Source: Pachyseris speciosa
Taxonomy: Eukaryota > Cnidaria > Anthozoa > Scleractinia > Pachyseridae
DNA length: 64,000 nucleotides
NCBI GenBank assembly: GCA_016490735.1
Contig: JAEMWC010000196.1
Location: forward strand, 65,001-129,000
Direction: 5' to 3'
Position numbers and translations under genes: made by a program. Of the stretch, positions 51,067-62,926 are shown piece by piece (within the stretch, counting starts at the first letter, position 1; every line of letters begins with the position of its first letter). The notes under the pieces are model-generated. The model was not told the DNA's origin, did no database searches, and worked only from the letters and a program-made list of their open reading frames with translations.

Positions 51067-52611
51067 ATGACGAAAGGTGACGAGAATCAACCGGATGAGA
51101 ATGCGAAAGCGGATGAGAATGCGGATGGTGATGTTGTCGCCGAAACGCCAGCCTTATTTTCCGAGGAAAACAATACTTCCCAGGGGTCCAAGTCCTCAGA
51201 GGCTGAGGAACGAGAAGATTTCGTTCCTGCACCGAGTGTTTTGCAGGATTTATATGCGAGCGGGGCTCGTTTTACAAAAGTCCCTGGCAACACGTGGTCG
51301 TTTGGAAAAAAATGGTGTACGTCTGAAGAAGGAGTTATCTGTTTACTTCACAATATACACCCTCTGCTCTAGCCAAGACATTCTAGAAGGGCTTGACAAA
51401 GCGGGCCTGGACATTGACACCATTAATTCTATACAGCGCCGCGCTTCAAACAACACGTGGATTGTGTCCTTTAAATCTAGTGACGCTAAAAGTGTTGTCC
51501 TCGGCCTTCAAGAAGTTTGGATCAATGGTTGCCAAGTTTTCTTGGGGAATTGTGAATAGAAAGTGGTGCTTGTTAAAATTTTCGAAGCTCCGACCGAATT
51601 GCCGGATACGATTTTAATTGGGCGGCTTTCGGCGTACGGAAAGGTTTTTTCTTTTCGTCGAGATAGAGTTGCGTCTTCTATTTTTAATGGGATTCGTACT
51701 GCTCGAATGCGCCTTCAAATGGACATCCCGTCCACTGTTTTATTGCAGGCGAGTTCATTCGTATCTGGTATCCAGGTCAACCGAAGACCTGTCGTCGTTG
51801 CGGGGACTCTGATCATTTGGCCGCGAGTTGTTCCTCTGTTCGTTGTTTCAATTGTGAGAAACCTGGACACCGCTTGGAGGATTGCGAGGCGTCTACTCGG
51901 TGTTGTATTTGCCGTTCAAATGAGCATCCCGCCCTGGATTGTCCATTCTTGTTGTACAGTGCAAACATTGACGTTCAGCCTTCCAATTCATCATATGCTG
52001 ATGTTGCGAAGACCGTAACTTCCCCGCCGACCGTAGTTTCCCAACCGGCCGCGTCGCCCTCGTACGCGAGTGTGGCCTCGCGTTCGCCGGAACAAGTCGA
52101 GGCTATTCGCGCTGCGGGGGCCGCGTCGGGCGGGACATCTACTCAATTGAATTCCAGTGGTAAAAAGGCTCGGCGAAATTCCCCTAAGATGAATAGTGCT
52201 ACGGTAGCACCCGAGAAGAGTGAGAGGGAGAGGAAGAGAGAGGAAAGGAAGCAAGAGGACAGGAGGAAGGAAGAAGAAAAGAGGAAAGATTTTCAGAAGG
52301 AAGATCGTAAAAGAAACTCTCGAAAACATGCTGATGCATCGTTGGACAATGAGCGGGTTCGCGATAGTCCACGCGAGTCCCGTGAGTATGATCGTGAACA
52401 CGATCGACACCGAGACCGTGAGTACGACCGTGCTTCGACGCGTGACCGCGATCGGGATCGCGATCGTCGTCGCGAGCGGGATTACTATAGGGATGATAGC
52501 CGTCATAGATCAACAACCCGTGAGCGAGATCACAGCAATAACTCTGAATCTGACTCTGATGATGCATCTGAGTGGGTAAGAGTACGAAGGAGGAGGAGGG
52601 GTCGCCATTAG
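51067..52611 (+). pseudogene. Tx1/L1-type LINE ORF1 (frameshifted)
   Basis: Reads in three frames. 51067-51300: acidic N-terminus (DENAKADENADGD). Then, shifted, SQDILEGLDKAGLDIDTINS and NNTWIVSFKSSDAK, resembling an RNA-binding fold. 51563-51780: PDTILIGRLSAYGKVFSFRR. From about 51785: three CCHC knuckles (CRRCGDSDHLAASC, CFNCEKPGHRLEDC, CCICRSNEHPALDC). 51817-52611 continues with a long charged tail rich in R, D, E and K. CCHC knuckles in ORF1 are usual for Tx1-like LINEs. The product would coat element RNA. Confidence 0.75.
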
Positions 52612-52619
52612 CGCCAATG

Positions 52620-53090
52620 CTAAAAGTTGCCACCTTAAATGCTCGGGGGTTAATTACCCCCGCTAGATGTGATCTAGCCTTACACGAATTGTCTCGGGCT
52701 GATTTTGATATTGTCTTATTACAGGAGACTCATGTCTCTTGCAAATTACAAGCTGATAAAATTGTGCGGAAATGGTCTGGTGATTGTCTCTGGTCTTTTG
52801 GGAGTGGCCGGTAGGCCGGTTTTGGCTTGCTTGTCTCTCCTAGATTCCAGGGCAAGATTTCTCGATATGTTTTTTATTCTGATGGCAGAGTTATTAGTGC
52901 ATTGGTGCTTTGGGGGTCACACAAATTTAATATTGTAAATATTTACGCTTAGTGAAATACGTTTGCTTAAACAAAGTGTTACCGAGTCCTTTTTCAGACC
53001 ATGATTCTGTTGTTTTAAATCTGTCTGTTGATAATCGCTCTGGTCCTCGAAACAGTATTTGGAAATCTAACGGCCCTTTTGTCTGATGTA
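52620..53090 (+). pseudogene. LINE ORF2 endonuclease with internal deletion
   Basis: Starts with VATLNARGLITPARC and DIVLLQETHVS (APE-type endonuclease, first strands and catalytic E). The frame is lost at about 52814. The domain end (PFSDHDSVVLNLS, with the D-H pair) appears by 53000, leaving too little DNA between for the usual central part with the G-D-F-N box. The nuclease is therefore dead. Confidence 0.75.
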
Positions 53091-53091
53091 G

Positions 53092-53799
53092 ACTATTTTG
53101 TCTCCACTCCAAAACAAACAACAACACAGCATCGCTTAACCAAATAAGTTTATTACGGGAGGGTTTGGCGAGAACCACCCCGCGCACTATATAACACAAA
53201 CAATTGACGATTTACAAGACAAATCCTTGAAAAGCAACCAAGGATAAAGCCATCTCCACGCGAGCCACGACACTTTAATCGATAGACGAAATAGATGGCC
53301 TACTTCTCCGATAAGCAACCAGTCTTAGTACCGGTTAGGCTGGGGGACATCAGCTCCGTCATTACATGTGACTATAAGATCGTGAAACAGGCGATCTTGG
53401 CCTACTTCCCCAAATAAGCTCTCATTGCAAGCTTTGTGCCAGTTAGGCTACCAGTTAGGCTGGGGATGATTAACTCCGACATTACATTAAAGTATAACTG
53501 AATATAAACATGTCATCTTGGCCTACATCCCCGTATAAGCTCTCAAGCTTTGTACCAGTCAGACTGCCAGTTAGGCTGGGGATCATCAACTCCGACGTAC
53601 AATATAAATAACCTACAAAATAAACCTAGAGTACAAAAATACAAGAAGAAAACGAACAAAAGTCTTAGAAATCTCGTAGAGCTGAGCAACCGCTAACAAA
53701 GCAAATGCGATTAGAACGGAGGCCAGAAAAAACCTGCCAGAAAAAACCCCTGTGGGGAAAAATGTGCAGGAAATCTGGGTCTGGTGCCGACAAAATAGT
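53092..53799. mobile_element. 708-bp TIR element inserted in the LINE
   Basis: Bounded by 11-bp terminal inverted repeats ACTATTTTGTC (53092-53102) and GACAAAATAGT (53789-53799). LINE sequence resumes after it. A TATTT word at both sides of the insertion may be the target duplication. Inside, a unit of about 110-150 bases with GTTAGGCTGGGG, CATCAGCTCCG / CAACTCCGAC and ATCTTGGCCTAC..CCCC occurs three times (about 53300-53600). No ORF; a non-autonomous DNA transposon is the best guess. Confidence 0.68.
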
Positions 53800-53839
53800 T
53801 ATTTCAGCCTTATTCGCAAGCTCACTCGTCGGAAATAAC

Positions 53840-56495
53840 ATTTAAGCGTGAATTGTCAGCGCTCATTAAGAGTCACAAGGGTGGTATTGCTGATTTCTGT
53901 TCTCTGGGGAAATGGTGGGATAGTTTAAAACTTGTTATCCGCAACGCATGCATTGGTTTTTCTTATCGTAAGCGTAAAATTGCCAATCTCGAGCGTAATC
54001 GCTTGACTAAACGTTTAATATGGGCCAAGCCTGCCTTTTCACAAGGTGACCATTCTATGTCTTCGGAAATAAGAGACCTCGAAAGTGCCCTTTCGTCCCT
54101 CCTATTACGGGAGGCGGAGGCGCGAAAATTCGCTCACGTGCCAAATGGATGGAGGAAGGTGAAAAACCAACTCGGTATTTCTTTCGGCTCGAGCAAAAGC
54201 GAGCTGAGAAGAATTCGTTTGATTGTCTCTTCGATTCAAATGGTGTGGAGAAAACGTCACAGTCTGATGTTGAGTCTATTCTTGTCTACTTTTATAAAAA
54301 TATTTTCACCAAAGATGATCTTGACGCACAGATTCAAGTTGAAATAATTGACCACCTTGAATTGTCTTTAACAGACCTTGAACGCGAAAGCTGTGAGGGT
54401 GAAATAACGAAAGATGAGCTTTTTTCTGCCCTGAAAGGCCTTCAGACTGGCAAATCGCCTGGGTCTGATGGTCTTCCGCCTTAATTTTATCTGTCTTTCT
54501 GGGATGGTTTGGGCGTCCTAACTGACAGCCAGCGTGAGGGCCTCTTGCGCTTGCTGTACAAAAAGGATGATAGGCGATTGCCGAAAAATTGGCGTCCAAT
54601 ATCTCTCCTAAACACAGATTATAAACTGGCATCCAAGGTAATCACAGAGTGTTTAAAACCGGTGATGAGTTCTATTGTTCATCACGATCAAACGTGCGGC
54701 GTAGTGGGAAGATCTATTTATTCTAACTTACAGTTCATCCGTGATACACTCGATATGATTGACAAAACTAATGAAACTGGCATTCTTGTTACGCTAGACC
54801 AGGAAAAAGCTTTTGATCGCGTTGACCATGGTTTTCCTATGCGCACTCTTTCTAAATTTGGTTTTGGTCCTTCTTTTTCTCGCTGGGTGCGTCTCTTTTA
54901 TAATGATGTCTTTTCACGTATTATCTGTAATGGCAATCTCACTAACGCCGTTCTCCTTGAGAGGGGAGTGAGGCAGGGTTGTCCCCTGTCTCCCCTTCTT
55001 TATGTCTTGGTATCGGAGGTTTTGTCAACTCAAATCAGGAAATGTAAGCAAATCGAGGGCTTCCGGCTCCCCAGAGCTGGGGGTCTTCAATTTAAAATCT
55101 CCCAGTACGCCGATGATGCCAGTAATTTTGTTAAAAGCGAGCTTTCTCTCTGTCATCTTTTGCGTGTTGTACATAAGTATGAACTAGGCTCAGGCGCCAA
55201 GCTCAACTCCTCCAAGTCAGACGCTATGTGGCTTGGGCGGTGGAGAACGAATGGCGCCTCTCCCTTCGGTTTAAATTGGGTATCGAAAATGAAAATTTTA
55301 GGGGTTTATTTTTCAAATGGCCTAGTATCTGTCGAGTCGGATAACTGGAAATCGAAGCTTGAAAAACTAGAAACCGTTCTTAATTTATGGAAACAGAGAG
55401 AGCTGTCTTTTTCAGGCCGTGCAATGATTGTTAATGTACTTGGCGCTAGCCGGTTTTGGCACGTGGCCAAAATTATCGCGCCTGCCAATTGGGTTTGGGA
55501 TCGTTTTCATCGTCTCGTATGGTCTTTTCTGTGGAAAGGTAAAACGGAGAGCGTCAGTCGGCAGCGTTGCTGCGCGCCTATCGAACTTGGTGGCTTAAAC
55601 GTTGTTGACTTTCGTTCTAAATGTGTTAGTCTTCGTCTGTCTTGTTTTTGTAGTCTCCGCGATAATTTTGGTGGCCACAAATGGCATTATCTGGCCCGTT
55701 ATTTTATCGGGAATCGCCTAGAAAGACTTGACGCGCGATTTGCTTTTGCTTCGAATCTGGTTCAGTCTTCATCGGAGCCTTCTCTTTTTTACCGTAGATC
55801 TCTAAACATTTTCCAGCAGCTATTTGATAAGTATGGTGCGTTACCTGACGATCTTTCTTGTAAGGAAATTTATTTGCTTTTATTTGATTTCCCATGTGCT
55901 GCGCCTAGGTGTGCCGGCTTGTGGAGGTCTGTTGTGGGCCGTCCCATAGAGCGGTGGACCTCGGTTTGGCGCAAATCGCGCCTTAAGTTTATTGAAAATC
56001 GCAAAAATGATGTCTTATGGCTTCTCTTGCATAATGCAGTTCGTGTCAGGTCCATTCTTAAATCCTGGGGTTATATTAGTTCTGATTGTTGTGCTGTGTG
56101 CTCGCGCAAGGAAACTTCTGATCATTGTTTTGTTTCCTGTCCTAGAGTGATCCGGGTATGGAATTATTTTGTTCCCTTTCTTTCCCGTCTTCGGGGCTCT
56201 CCTTTTGTGTTATCCTTTTCTTCTGTTCTCTTTCCTCTCTCTGATGCTCCGTCTTCCCCTATTCTTCCTATCTTTCACTATTTAGTTGCTTCGATCTTGT
56301 TTTTTGTCTGGCGAACCTGAAACCTAGCGACTTTCCGAAATAACGTTTTAGATTCTCGCTCCATCATTGATATGATTATTAAAGATATCAAATTGCGTAT
56401 CCGATGTGATGCTTTTGACAGAGTTAGGTTTTTTTGGTCCACTAATAATATTATTTGCTCTGTCGATGCAGATAACGAGATTTTCTTTAATTTGT
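53840..56495 (+). pseudogene. Tx1/L1-type LINE ORF2: reverse transcriptase and C-terminal finger
   Basis: Linker ELSALIKSHKGGIADFCS (53853 on), then EEGEKPTRYFFRLEQKR and GKSPGSDGLPP, an in-frame TAA at 54482, and the RT: NWRPISLLNTDYKLASK, LVTLDQEKAFDRVDH (motif A), GVRQGCPLSPLLYVL (motif B), SQYADDASNFV (motif C, catalytic DD intact), LGVYFSNG, FSGRAMIVNVLGASRFWHV. A C-terminal finger follows (CCAVCSRKETSDHCFVSC). A further frameshift near 56318 moves the last part (DMIIKDIKLRIRCDAF) to another frame ending at 56495. RT core 54509-56320 is uninterrupted for 603 codons, so decay is recent. Confidence 0.85.
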
Positions 56496-56837
56496 AGTTT
56501 ATAATCCTCCTTCCTCTCTCAGGGCATATTCTTCTAAGGTTTCTGCAATTTTTCTTTTAACACGTATTAGTGATGTCCTTTAATTAGTGATGTCCTCGAT
56601 TGCTTTAATTGGTGTACTAATTATGCAATTGTCATTTTGAACTTGATCTTTTGTAATTAGTGCTTTTCTTTTTGCGTTCGTCGTCATATTGTATTGTATT
56701 TGCTCTTTTTATCAACGACCCTTTGGCCGTTGTGTAAATAAATTTTATCAAAAAAAAAAGCTGTCCATGGCTGCTAATGCTTGGGCTCAATCTTTGCTTT
56801 GGTAGATTTAAGGGGTAATGCCCGCTATCTTGTGGCC

Positions 56838-56905
56838 TTAGTGCCCTTAGAGTGGTTTCAGCTTACTTGATCACATTAATTTGTGAAGTATCCTTATCAC
56901 TGTAA
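56838..56905. repeat. Fourth copy of the 50.7-kb inverted-repeat unit
   Basis: AGTGCCCTTAGAGTGG..CAGCTTACTTGATCACATTAA, same orientation as the copy at 50848-50895. Confidence 0.75.
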
Positions 56906-57192
56906 ATGAAAACCCTGTTTTTGTCGAGCTGGACACCTGCCTATGAATAAATTCATAAACAGAAATTTCTGGGGTCGGTGGCTCATTTTCAAGCTTCAAA
57001 TCTCTGAATTTTGAGGGTCGATTCCGTTGAAATTTGACAGAGATCTTGATCGATGGTGGAATTACATCATGATTGTCGATTTATAGGCGGATCGCGATTT
57101 ACGGTGATATTTCTGGCTGCTAAATTTAGAACTGGCAAAAAACAATGTTTGTATCCGAGTTTTCTGATTGAGAAGCGCAGTAAAGTAAATGG

Positions 57193-57234
<42 letters not shown>

Positions 57235-57736
57235 GTTATTGTTGTTGTTGTTGTTGTTGGTATGTATTAGTGTCTATTTTGATTTGCTACAAACACGCAG
57301 CTAATTACTGTTGGAAGTGAGTTCGCGGCACCACACCTAGAGACAACAGTTTAGGCACGTAAAAAATGGCGTCATACCTACAGACAATACGTTTTATGCA
57401 TATAGAAGTGACGTCATTATGCAGACAAAAGGTTCATGGACGCCAGAAGATTGTACCAATACGGGTCTGAGTTCAGTCAAAGTGTATGCATAGTAGACAG
57501 TTATTGAATTCGGTTTCTGTGTTATCCTCCTCAGCCTTCAGCTTTTCGGCAGAAAGCACATGAAAACCCCCGGCCATGATAATTCTCGCGTTCTGCATCA
57601 ATACAGATAAGATTCCTCAGTCATGGAGTAGGTGCCTCCAGGCACCCAATTAAGTTTGTAGGTGGGACTTTGAAAAGTAACAACCTCTAAAATGGCTCTT
57701 GGCGATTATGGTTAAGGTTTTGTCACTATATGGGGC
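56906..57736. other. No gene recognised; microsatellite inside
   Basis: Contains an ATT run turning into GTT (57195-57258). The 83-codon ORF across it is a product of that repeat. Confidence 0.5.
57195..57258. repeat. (ATT)n-(GTT)n microsatellite
   Basis: TTATTA units followed by TTGTTG units without interruption. Confidence 0.93.
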
Positions 57737-58030
57737 GCTTTTCATTCAACCAAAATTTCCGAGATTTCCGGTTCGAAATTGAATGGAACGGGTAAAGTTC
57801 CGGGAAAAGTTTTTGAAAATTTAGGAATACATTTAAAGTGCACTCTCTTTGATGGAATTTCCGGAATTATCGAAATTTTCATGTTCCAGTCGCGATCGAT
57901 GTCGGTTTTAGTCTCCCTACCGAGCGTGAGCTCACGTGGACAAGCGAAAAACCAATAATAGCGGACAAAGCACTTCCAGCATGTCAACGCATGTGACCCC
58001 GAAGGTCGGACGCCTTCCATTCGACCATCC
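57737..58030 (-). repeat. Dispersed copy of the module-intron repeat
   Basis: Reverse-strand match to the D-to-E intron segment of the giant gene: GAGATTTCCGG, GAATGGAACGGG, GTTCCGGG, GATGGAATTTCCGG, GATGTCGGTTTTAGTCTCC, CGAGCGTGAGCTCACG. It shows this intron segment is mobile. Confidence 0.72.
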
Positions 58031-58257
58031 GCAAAATTCCGAAAATTTGTATCGGTTATTTTAGTTCAATGGATAGTGCCTATGGTTTATATTTATGCCT
58101 TGCTTAACAATCATGCAGTCTGCATAATGCTTAATCTTGGCCCTTACGAGAAAGGAATTTAAGTTTTGAAGGAATAATCAAGTTATGACTTGTTACCGTA
58201 ATAAAGCTGATTAGAATAAGTATAAAAAGAACAGAAAATGAATTAAGAGCCCTCCTT

Positions 58258-58945
58258 ATTTCAAGAAATGATATTAAGAACCCCCAAGCGCTTTACATTT
58301 GGAGAATTTTCGAAAAGTTCGAAAATTCGCAAAAAATACAATTTTTACTCATGAAATTAGTCTAAATTTATTGACAATTTCAAAGAAACAGTACCGGCGC
58401 TCAAAAGCTCCTATTGACTTCATCTTCGACACATGATAAGAAGACTTCCAAAGCTTCAAGAGTGTGTAAACGTTTTAAGCAAAATAACTTTATAGTATAG
58501 TTTATAACCTTTGTTGTTAACCCCATCTTTGTATGCTGTTTTGAATGTGAAAATATCGCCCAACTTTAACCGCCCAAAATCGATCCTGGTATAATTCAAA
58601 TTGAAAAAGCAGTTATACCACATGAAAGAACGGTCATTTTATTCATAAAAACTGAAGTTTCAGCTCTGCAAATTTAAACGCTGGCGTGTACAAAAACTTT
58701 TAACTGGAGGCCTTCGGACTCCATGCGCGACAGAACGTGGAATGTAAACAAAGCGAAACAAATGTAATTTAAGCGAAGAAAGTCGCACGAAAATTATTTA
58801 CATCTCATGGAATCGCAAGCCTTTCTCGTTGACAAGCTAATAAATAAAGTAAAGTTTTCTGTTGAATAAACTGAAGCAACCTGGGAAAACAGCCGAAAGT
58901 ATTTAACGATCACGAAATCGGGGTCGAGTAGTAATTATTATTCTT
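58258..58945. repeat. 690-bp dispersed repeat, copy 2
   Basis: Partner of 46490-47185. The sequences part company at about 58945, where copy 1 enters LINE coding sequence and this copy does not. Confidence 0.8.
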
Positions 58946-59633
58946 TAAAGTTCAAAATGAACAGCAATTGTAGATGTACAAGCCCAAAAAACACCAAGAT
59001 GCAAATGAAATAGAGTTTAACTATAATGATCTATATGCTGTTATTAAGAACTTGAATTCGTCGCTAAGCTCATGAGGCTGAATTAAGGCCCTCTATTTTG
59101 CCTATACATTTGAAGTGGTACTTTCACTGGTGTTAATAAACAGCCTGTATCTCCAAGTCGACAGATAGTACGATTTTCTGAATAATTGTACCCTGCGATG
59201 AACGACATGTCCGTTGAAAGTCTAATAAGAAACAGTAAAATAAGATTTAAAAAATAATAATAAATAAAAAACAAATAAACAGTCAATAAACAGTCTAATA
59301 AGAAACAGCCCGAATAAGAAACAGTATAGAAAATGCATATCGATTTGCAAACCAAAATGGAATCATTAACCGCCCGCGAGAACACCGATCCGATTTCTTG
59401 GTGATTTGTATGTGTAAAATCCATTCTCTGAAGATGTGAACCAAATTGTCAATTATCTTTTTACTCGCGCTTCGCGCGTCTTAAAATGTCGACCATTCTT
59501 ATTTTATTTATTTTTTTTATTCGTCGTCGAGTTTCAGCCACAAAGCTCACTTCCGGCGTTTCTGCGCAAGCGCTAACTAATTATGGTCATTTTGGAATAA
59601 GTAAACTATCTTTTACCTTGTCAGCAATCCTAA
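58946..59633. other. No gene recognised
   Basis: AT-rich. A 113-codon minus-strand ORF at 59083-59424 is hydrophobic but has no recognisable family, and sits in low-complexity AT DNA (ATAATAAATAAAAAAC). Confidence 0.4.
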
Positions 59634-59694
59634 ATGACCGTGGCCTAGCGGTAATCTTTACCGCTTCTGATGCAGAGGTCCCAGGTTCGATTTC

Positions 59695-59752
<58 letters not shown>

Positions 59753-59880
59753 CATCTTTTTTAAATATTTTTTTAGCAAGTGTTATAATTATTGTAAGTT
59801 ATAAATTGTTGAGCTGTAAAGCAATTTTCAAGGGATATATGTTTATAGGGGTCTATGGATATACACTGCAAAGAAACAGA
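59634..59880 (+). mobile_element. tRNA-derived SINE, family 1, copy 1
   Basis: The head has Pol III boxes GTGGCCTAGCGGTAAT (A) and GGTTCGATTTC (B). A TC microsatellite (59696-59743) follows, then a body with CAAGTGTTATAATTATTG, GTTGAGCTGTAAAGCAA and GGGATATATGTTTATAG. The body matches the copy at 60848-61075. Confidence 0.65.
59696..59743. repeat. (TC)n microsatellite in the SINE
   Basis: Pure CT/TC run between the tRNA-like head and the SINE body. Confidence 0.95.
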
Positions 59881-60136
59881 CACGAACCGATGAATGATGC
59901 CTGTTGTCACGTATCGCAAAACTTCGATTCACCTTGTGTCTTTCAAGTCTCAACAACTAATATGTTAAAAGAAGTGTCCATACGAATGTTTGCAAGTTCA
60001 ACTGCGAGAAGAAAGCTTTTAACATGTTCGAACTTACCTCCAGATGTTTTTAATTAGAATGCCGTGTTTCCCCGTGTCCGCTCCATTAAGAGGTAGTACA
60101 TTTTGTTGAATAACTCAAGTGCGGGATATCATACCG

Positions 60137-60480
60137 CCGACCGGTTAGCCCTGTGGTAGAGCATCGGACTAGCGTGCGGGAGGTCGGTGGTTCAAACCCC
60201 GGTCGGACCAACACTCAGGGTCTTTAAATAATTGAGGAGAAACTGCTGCCTTTGTAATAACATCTGCAAATGGTTAGACTTTCTAGTCTTCTCGGATAGG
60301 GACGATAAACCGTAGGCCCCGTCTCACAACTCTTCACAATTGATTCTGTGGGACGTAAAAGAACCCACACACTGTTCGAAAAGAGTAGGGGACGTAGTTC
60401 CCGGTGTGGTGGTCTATCTCTCATCTGATGATTAAATGCTCGGAGATATTAGCTGCACAAGCTACTCTAAAATCCGAGGG
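60137..60480 (+). mobile_element. tRNA-Ala-like SINE with conserved central domain
   Basis: 60137-60207 folds like a tRNA: acceptor CCGACCG/CGGTCGG perfect, A box TAGCCCTGTGGTAGAGCA, loop CTAGCGT (anticodon AGC), B box GGTTCAAACCC, and an encoded CCA directly after. The downstream body contains GGGACGTAAAAGAACCCACA and GAAAAGAGTAGGGGACGTAG, a block that resembles the conserved central domain of widespread animal SINEs (MetaSINE-like). The family name is from memory; the two-part structure is seen directly. Confidence 0.68.
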
Positions 60481-60847
60481 TAAATAATGTGATGTATACA
60501 CCCCTGAGACTTTGACAGATAGTTTATTTACAATTTTTCCACAATATCTAAATTTCTGGACATTAGTTTTTGAATGATAAGCGATTAGTTTTTACTTGCT
60601 TGACTTGAAACTGACCGCAGAAACGTTCGGCTTTCTTATGTTTCAAATGACCCTGGATTGACGTATTTGTAAACAGTTTCACTCTGTTGATTATTTTTCT
60701 CCTCACATTTCACCGAGACTCCATTAACCTTTATGCGAAATAAAACCACATCGTTCGATGAGCGCTTTCTTTCTAAAATATCGAAACGAAAACAAGTGTG
60801 CTTAGTTTTTTTGGAATCAATACACTATTTTATCATATTACATTGCG

Positions 60848-61075
60848 ATGAACCTCTGTGGCCAAGAGGTCATTGTTCCTGCCACTGACTCAGCTAATCC
60901 GGGTTCGATATCTATTAGTGGCATATATCGCGGGCTGTTTTTTCGTTTCTCTTTTTCTTCTTCTTTTTTACAAGTGTTACAATTATTGTTCTCAATGGTT
61001 GAGCTGTAAAGCAAGTTTGTAATTTTAGGGGGATATATGTTGATAGCGGTCTAAAGAAATAGACTCCAACACAAG
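60848..61075 (+). mobile_element. tRNA-derived SINE, family 1, copy 2
   Basis: Head with GTGGCCAAGAGG and GGGTTCGATATC boxes. The body has ACAAGTGTTACAATTATTG, GTTGAGCTGTAAAGCAAG and GGGGATATATGTTGATAG, matching 59760-59855. The TC run of copy 1 is here only TTTCTCTTTTTCTTC. Confidence 0.62.
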
Positions 61076-61484
61076 CTAAGCTCATTGCGTCCGATGTAAG
61101 AAAGACAGACTTCTCTCTATTCTTTTGTTTAGTGCTAAATTAGGGAGACAATGCTGTTTTGTGCAAGCCCGAGTTTAGGCTAATTGTAGCCTCTTGTTTT
61201 TGTTTGTTTTTCCGCGTGCCTATGTTCTCGTTAGCTTTTCATGAGCCGCCAAAATTATGCGTTGCAAACTCGAAAGATGGAACCATAGAATATGTACCTT
61301 CGACTCCAGAAATTAACGGGTATAAAGATCCATTTTAACTACACGTTAAACAAACAAACAAAACACGTTAAAGCAAGCTAAAATTATGTTAATTCTAGAA
61401 CATTTAGTATAATTACTCATCAAAACTCAAACGTTGTCTTTCCTCACGCATTGGTTGTTGTCGTGCGCAATTTCAAATCGTTTA

Positions 61485-61520
61485 CATACCACTGATGAAG
61501 GGCTAAGCCCGAAACGTATG
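61485..61520 (+). ncRNA. Hammerhead-like hairpin, Penelope 3'-end relic
   Basis: CATAC, CA, CTGATGAA, stem GGGC-TAA-GCCC, GAAAC, GTATG. It has the same layout as 28799-28840 (outer stem, CUGAUGAA, inner stem, GAAA) with different stems, so the structure is kept while the sequence changes. No Penelope coding sequence is visible nearby. Confidence 0.42.
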
Positions 61521-62757
61521 CTTTGTCTTTCAAACTACTTTTTGGCACCTTACTAACTTTTTTTTAACACTTTGACCCGTATTAGTGCTACGCAGTACTT
61601 TTGAACTATTGTTCATCATTTAATTACTCATCATCTCGAGTATAAAACGTACCGAATTTCTCCAAGTAAAATAAAATAACAACCGATTGAAGATATCTAT
61701 TTCCAAGGGCCTTTATATAACTAGATAATTTTCCATTCTGTGTGGACGGCCAAACTTGTGCCTAATACAAGATTTATTAAGGAAAGCAGTTTCTCAACAA
61801 CTTTGATCAAATTCAATGTAAGAGACAAATGAGGAAAAAGACTGAAGAGATCCTCAATTTGAATTAGTGATTATGCATAGTGGCAGCGGGACTTGTCATG
61901 ATTCAACGGAAGTTTCTGGAAGTGCCTTCACCGTAATGGAAGCCTCTTTATGCTTTTCTGAACTTGTAATTGCTGTCAGTTATGTTTTATTTTCCATTTG
62001 CGCTGTCAGGGAAACAACTTCGAAACGTAAGAATGCACTCTTAATTTTGTAAGCGTTCCAGCTTTGGCGACATTTTACCAAGGATATTACCGCAATTTAG
62101 CATTTGATACCGGAACAGGTCTTCGTGTTGATTTTATGAAGCACTGTAGCTGCAGATTATATTAAGTAATGTGAAATTAAATCTCCCATTCCCTTGTTCT
62201 ATTAGAATATCTCGAGTGACAGCATAACGAAAGAAGAAACCCATAACATGGTGCTACATATTTCTGCATACAGGTGGTCCGAAACGACTTAAGTGCAAAC
62301 AGAATGGTGCATTTGTATTGTAAATGTCGATGAAGGGAAAGTTCCTTCTGGCCTAAAAGGTTGATTTATATTAAGTGCATCCGTACCGCGTTTAATATAT
62401 AGATATAAAATTATATGTATACTTCTAAGAAAAGTGCCCTTGGACGTAACAGCTGAAGAAACAACCCTTTTATGTTTTGTTCAGAGGAAAATACATGAAA
62501 ATATATAATTAAACGAAAACAGGAAGTTTTGTAATTTCAGGACTTTTGCCAATTTAAGAATTCAATGCATGTTAACACAATCAATAAATTTTCGAGATCG
62601 TACCCATGTTTTAAGAGGAGTCGTCGTGATTCAGAAGAAAGTGAAAAGGGTTATAAGACAATTTTTGCTTAATTTTCCTTCAAAAATAAAGATTCGCACC
62701 AGTAACTGGCTATTGGGATACCTATATAAGAGCATTGATTTAAGGCTATTAAGCCCT
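61521..62757. other. No gene recognised
   Basis: Short ORFs at 61867-62052 (ends in a hydrophobic segment) and 62569-62763 have no family resemblance. AT-rich throughout. Confidence 0.4.
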
Positions 62758-62926
62758 GGCTAAACGATCAAACATTTTCGCCCAGGTCTTTTTGGAAGAG
62801 CATTTGTTTGACTGGCGTTAATCTATCTCTCTGAACTGTGCTTTTCAGCGGTTTTCTATCTTTGATCTAGATCAAACATTTTCAACCAACATTTAGCCTA
62901 ACGAAAAAATGTTTGATCGTTTAGCC
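62758..62926. mobile_element. 169-bp MITE
   Basis: Perfect terminal inverted repeats GGCTAAACGATCAAACATTT (62758 on) and its complement (ending 62926). The interior carries further half-copies (GATCAAACATTTTC at 62871). No coding potential. Confidence 0.87.

Larger units (their letters stand above)
51000..56758 (+). mobile_element. Tx1/L1-type non-LTR retrotransposon
   Basis: ORF1 with CCHC knuckles, ORF2 with APE, RT and finger, and a 3' untranslated region ending ATAAATTTTATC plus ten A residues (56749-56758). The 5' boundary near 51000 is approximate. Copies of the inverted-repeat unit flank it (50714-50934; 56838-56905), so it landed in or between such elements. Confidence 0.8.

Noticed and set aside
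51991..52633. Long minus-strand ORFs opposite the LINE ORF1 tail
   Set aside because: They are antisense shadows of the R/D/E-rich repeat codons of ORF1; hydrophobic and histidine-rich readings are expected from that composition.
53092..53799. Solo LTR reading TGTC...GACA with TG/CA ends
   Set aside because: The inverted match extends outward beyond TG and CA to 11 bases, which fits terminal inverted repeats better. No polyadenylation or primer-binding features were seen.
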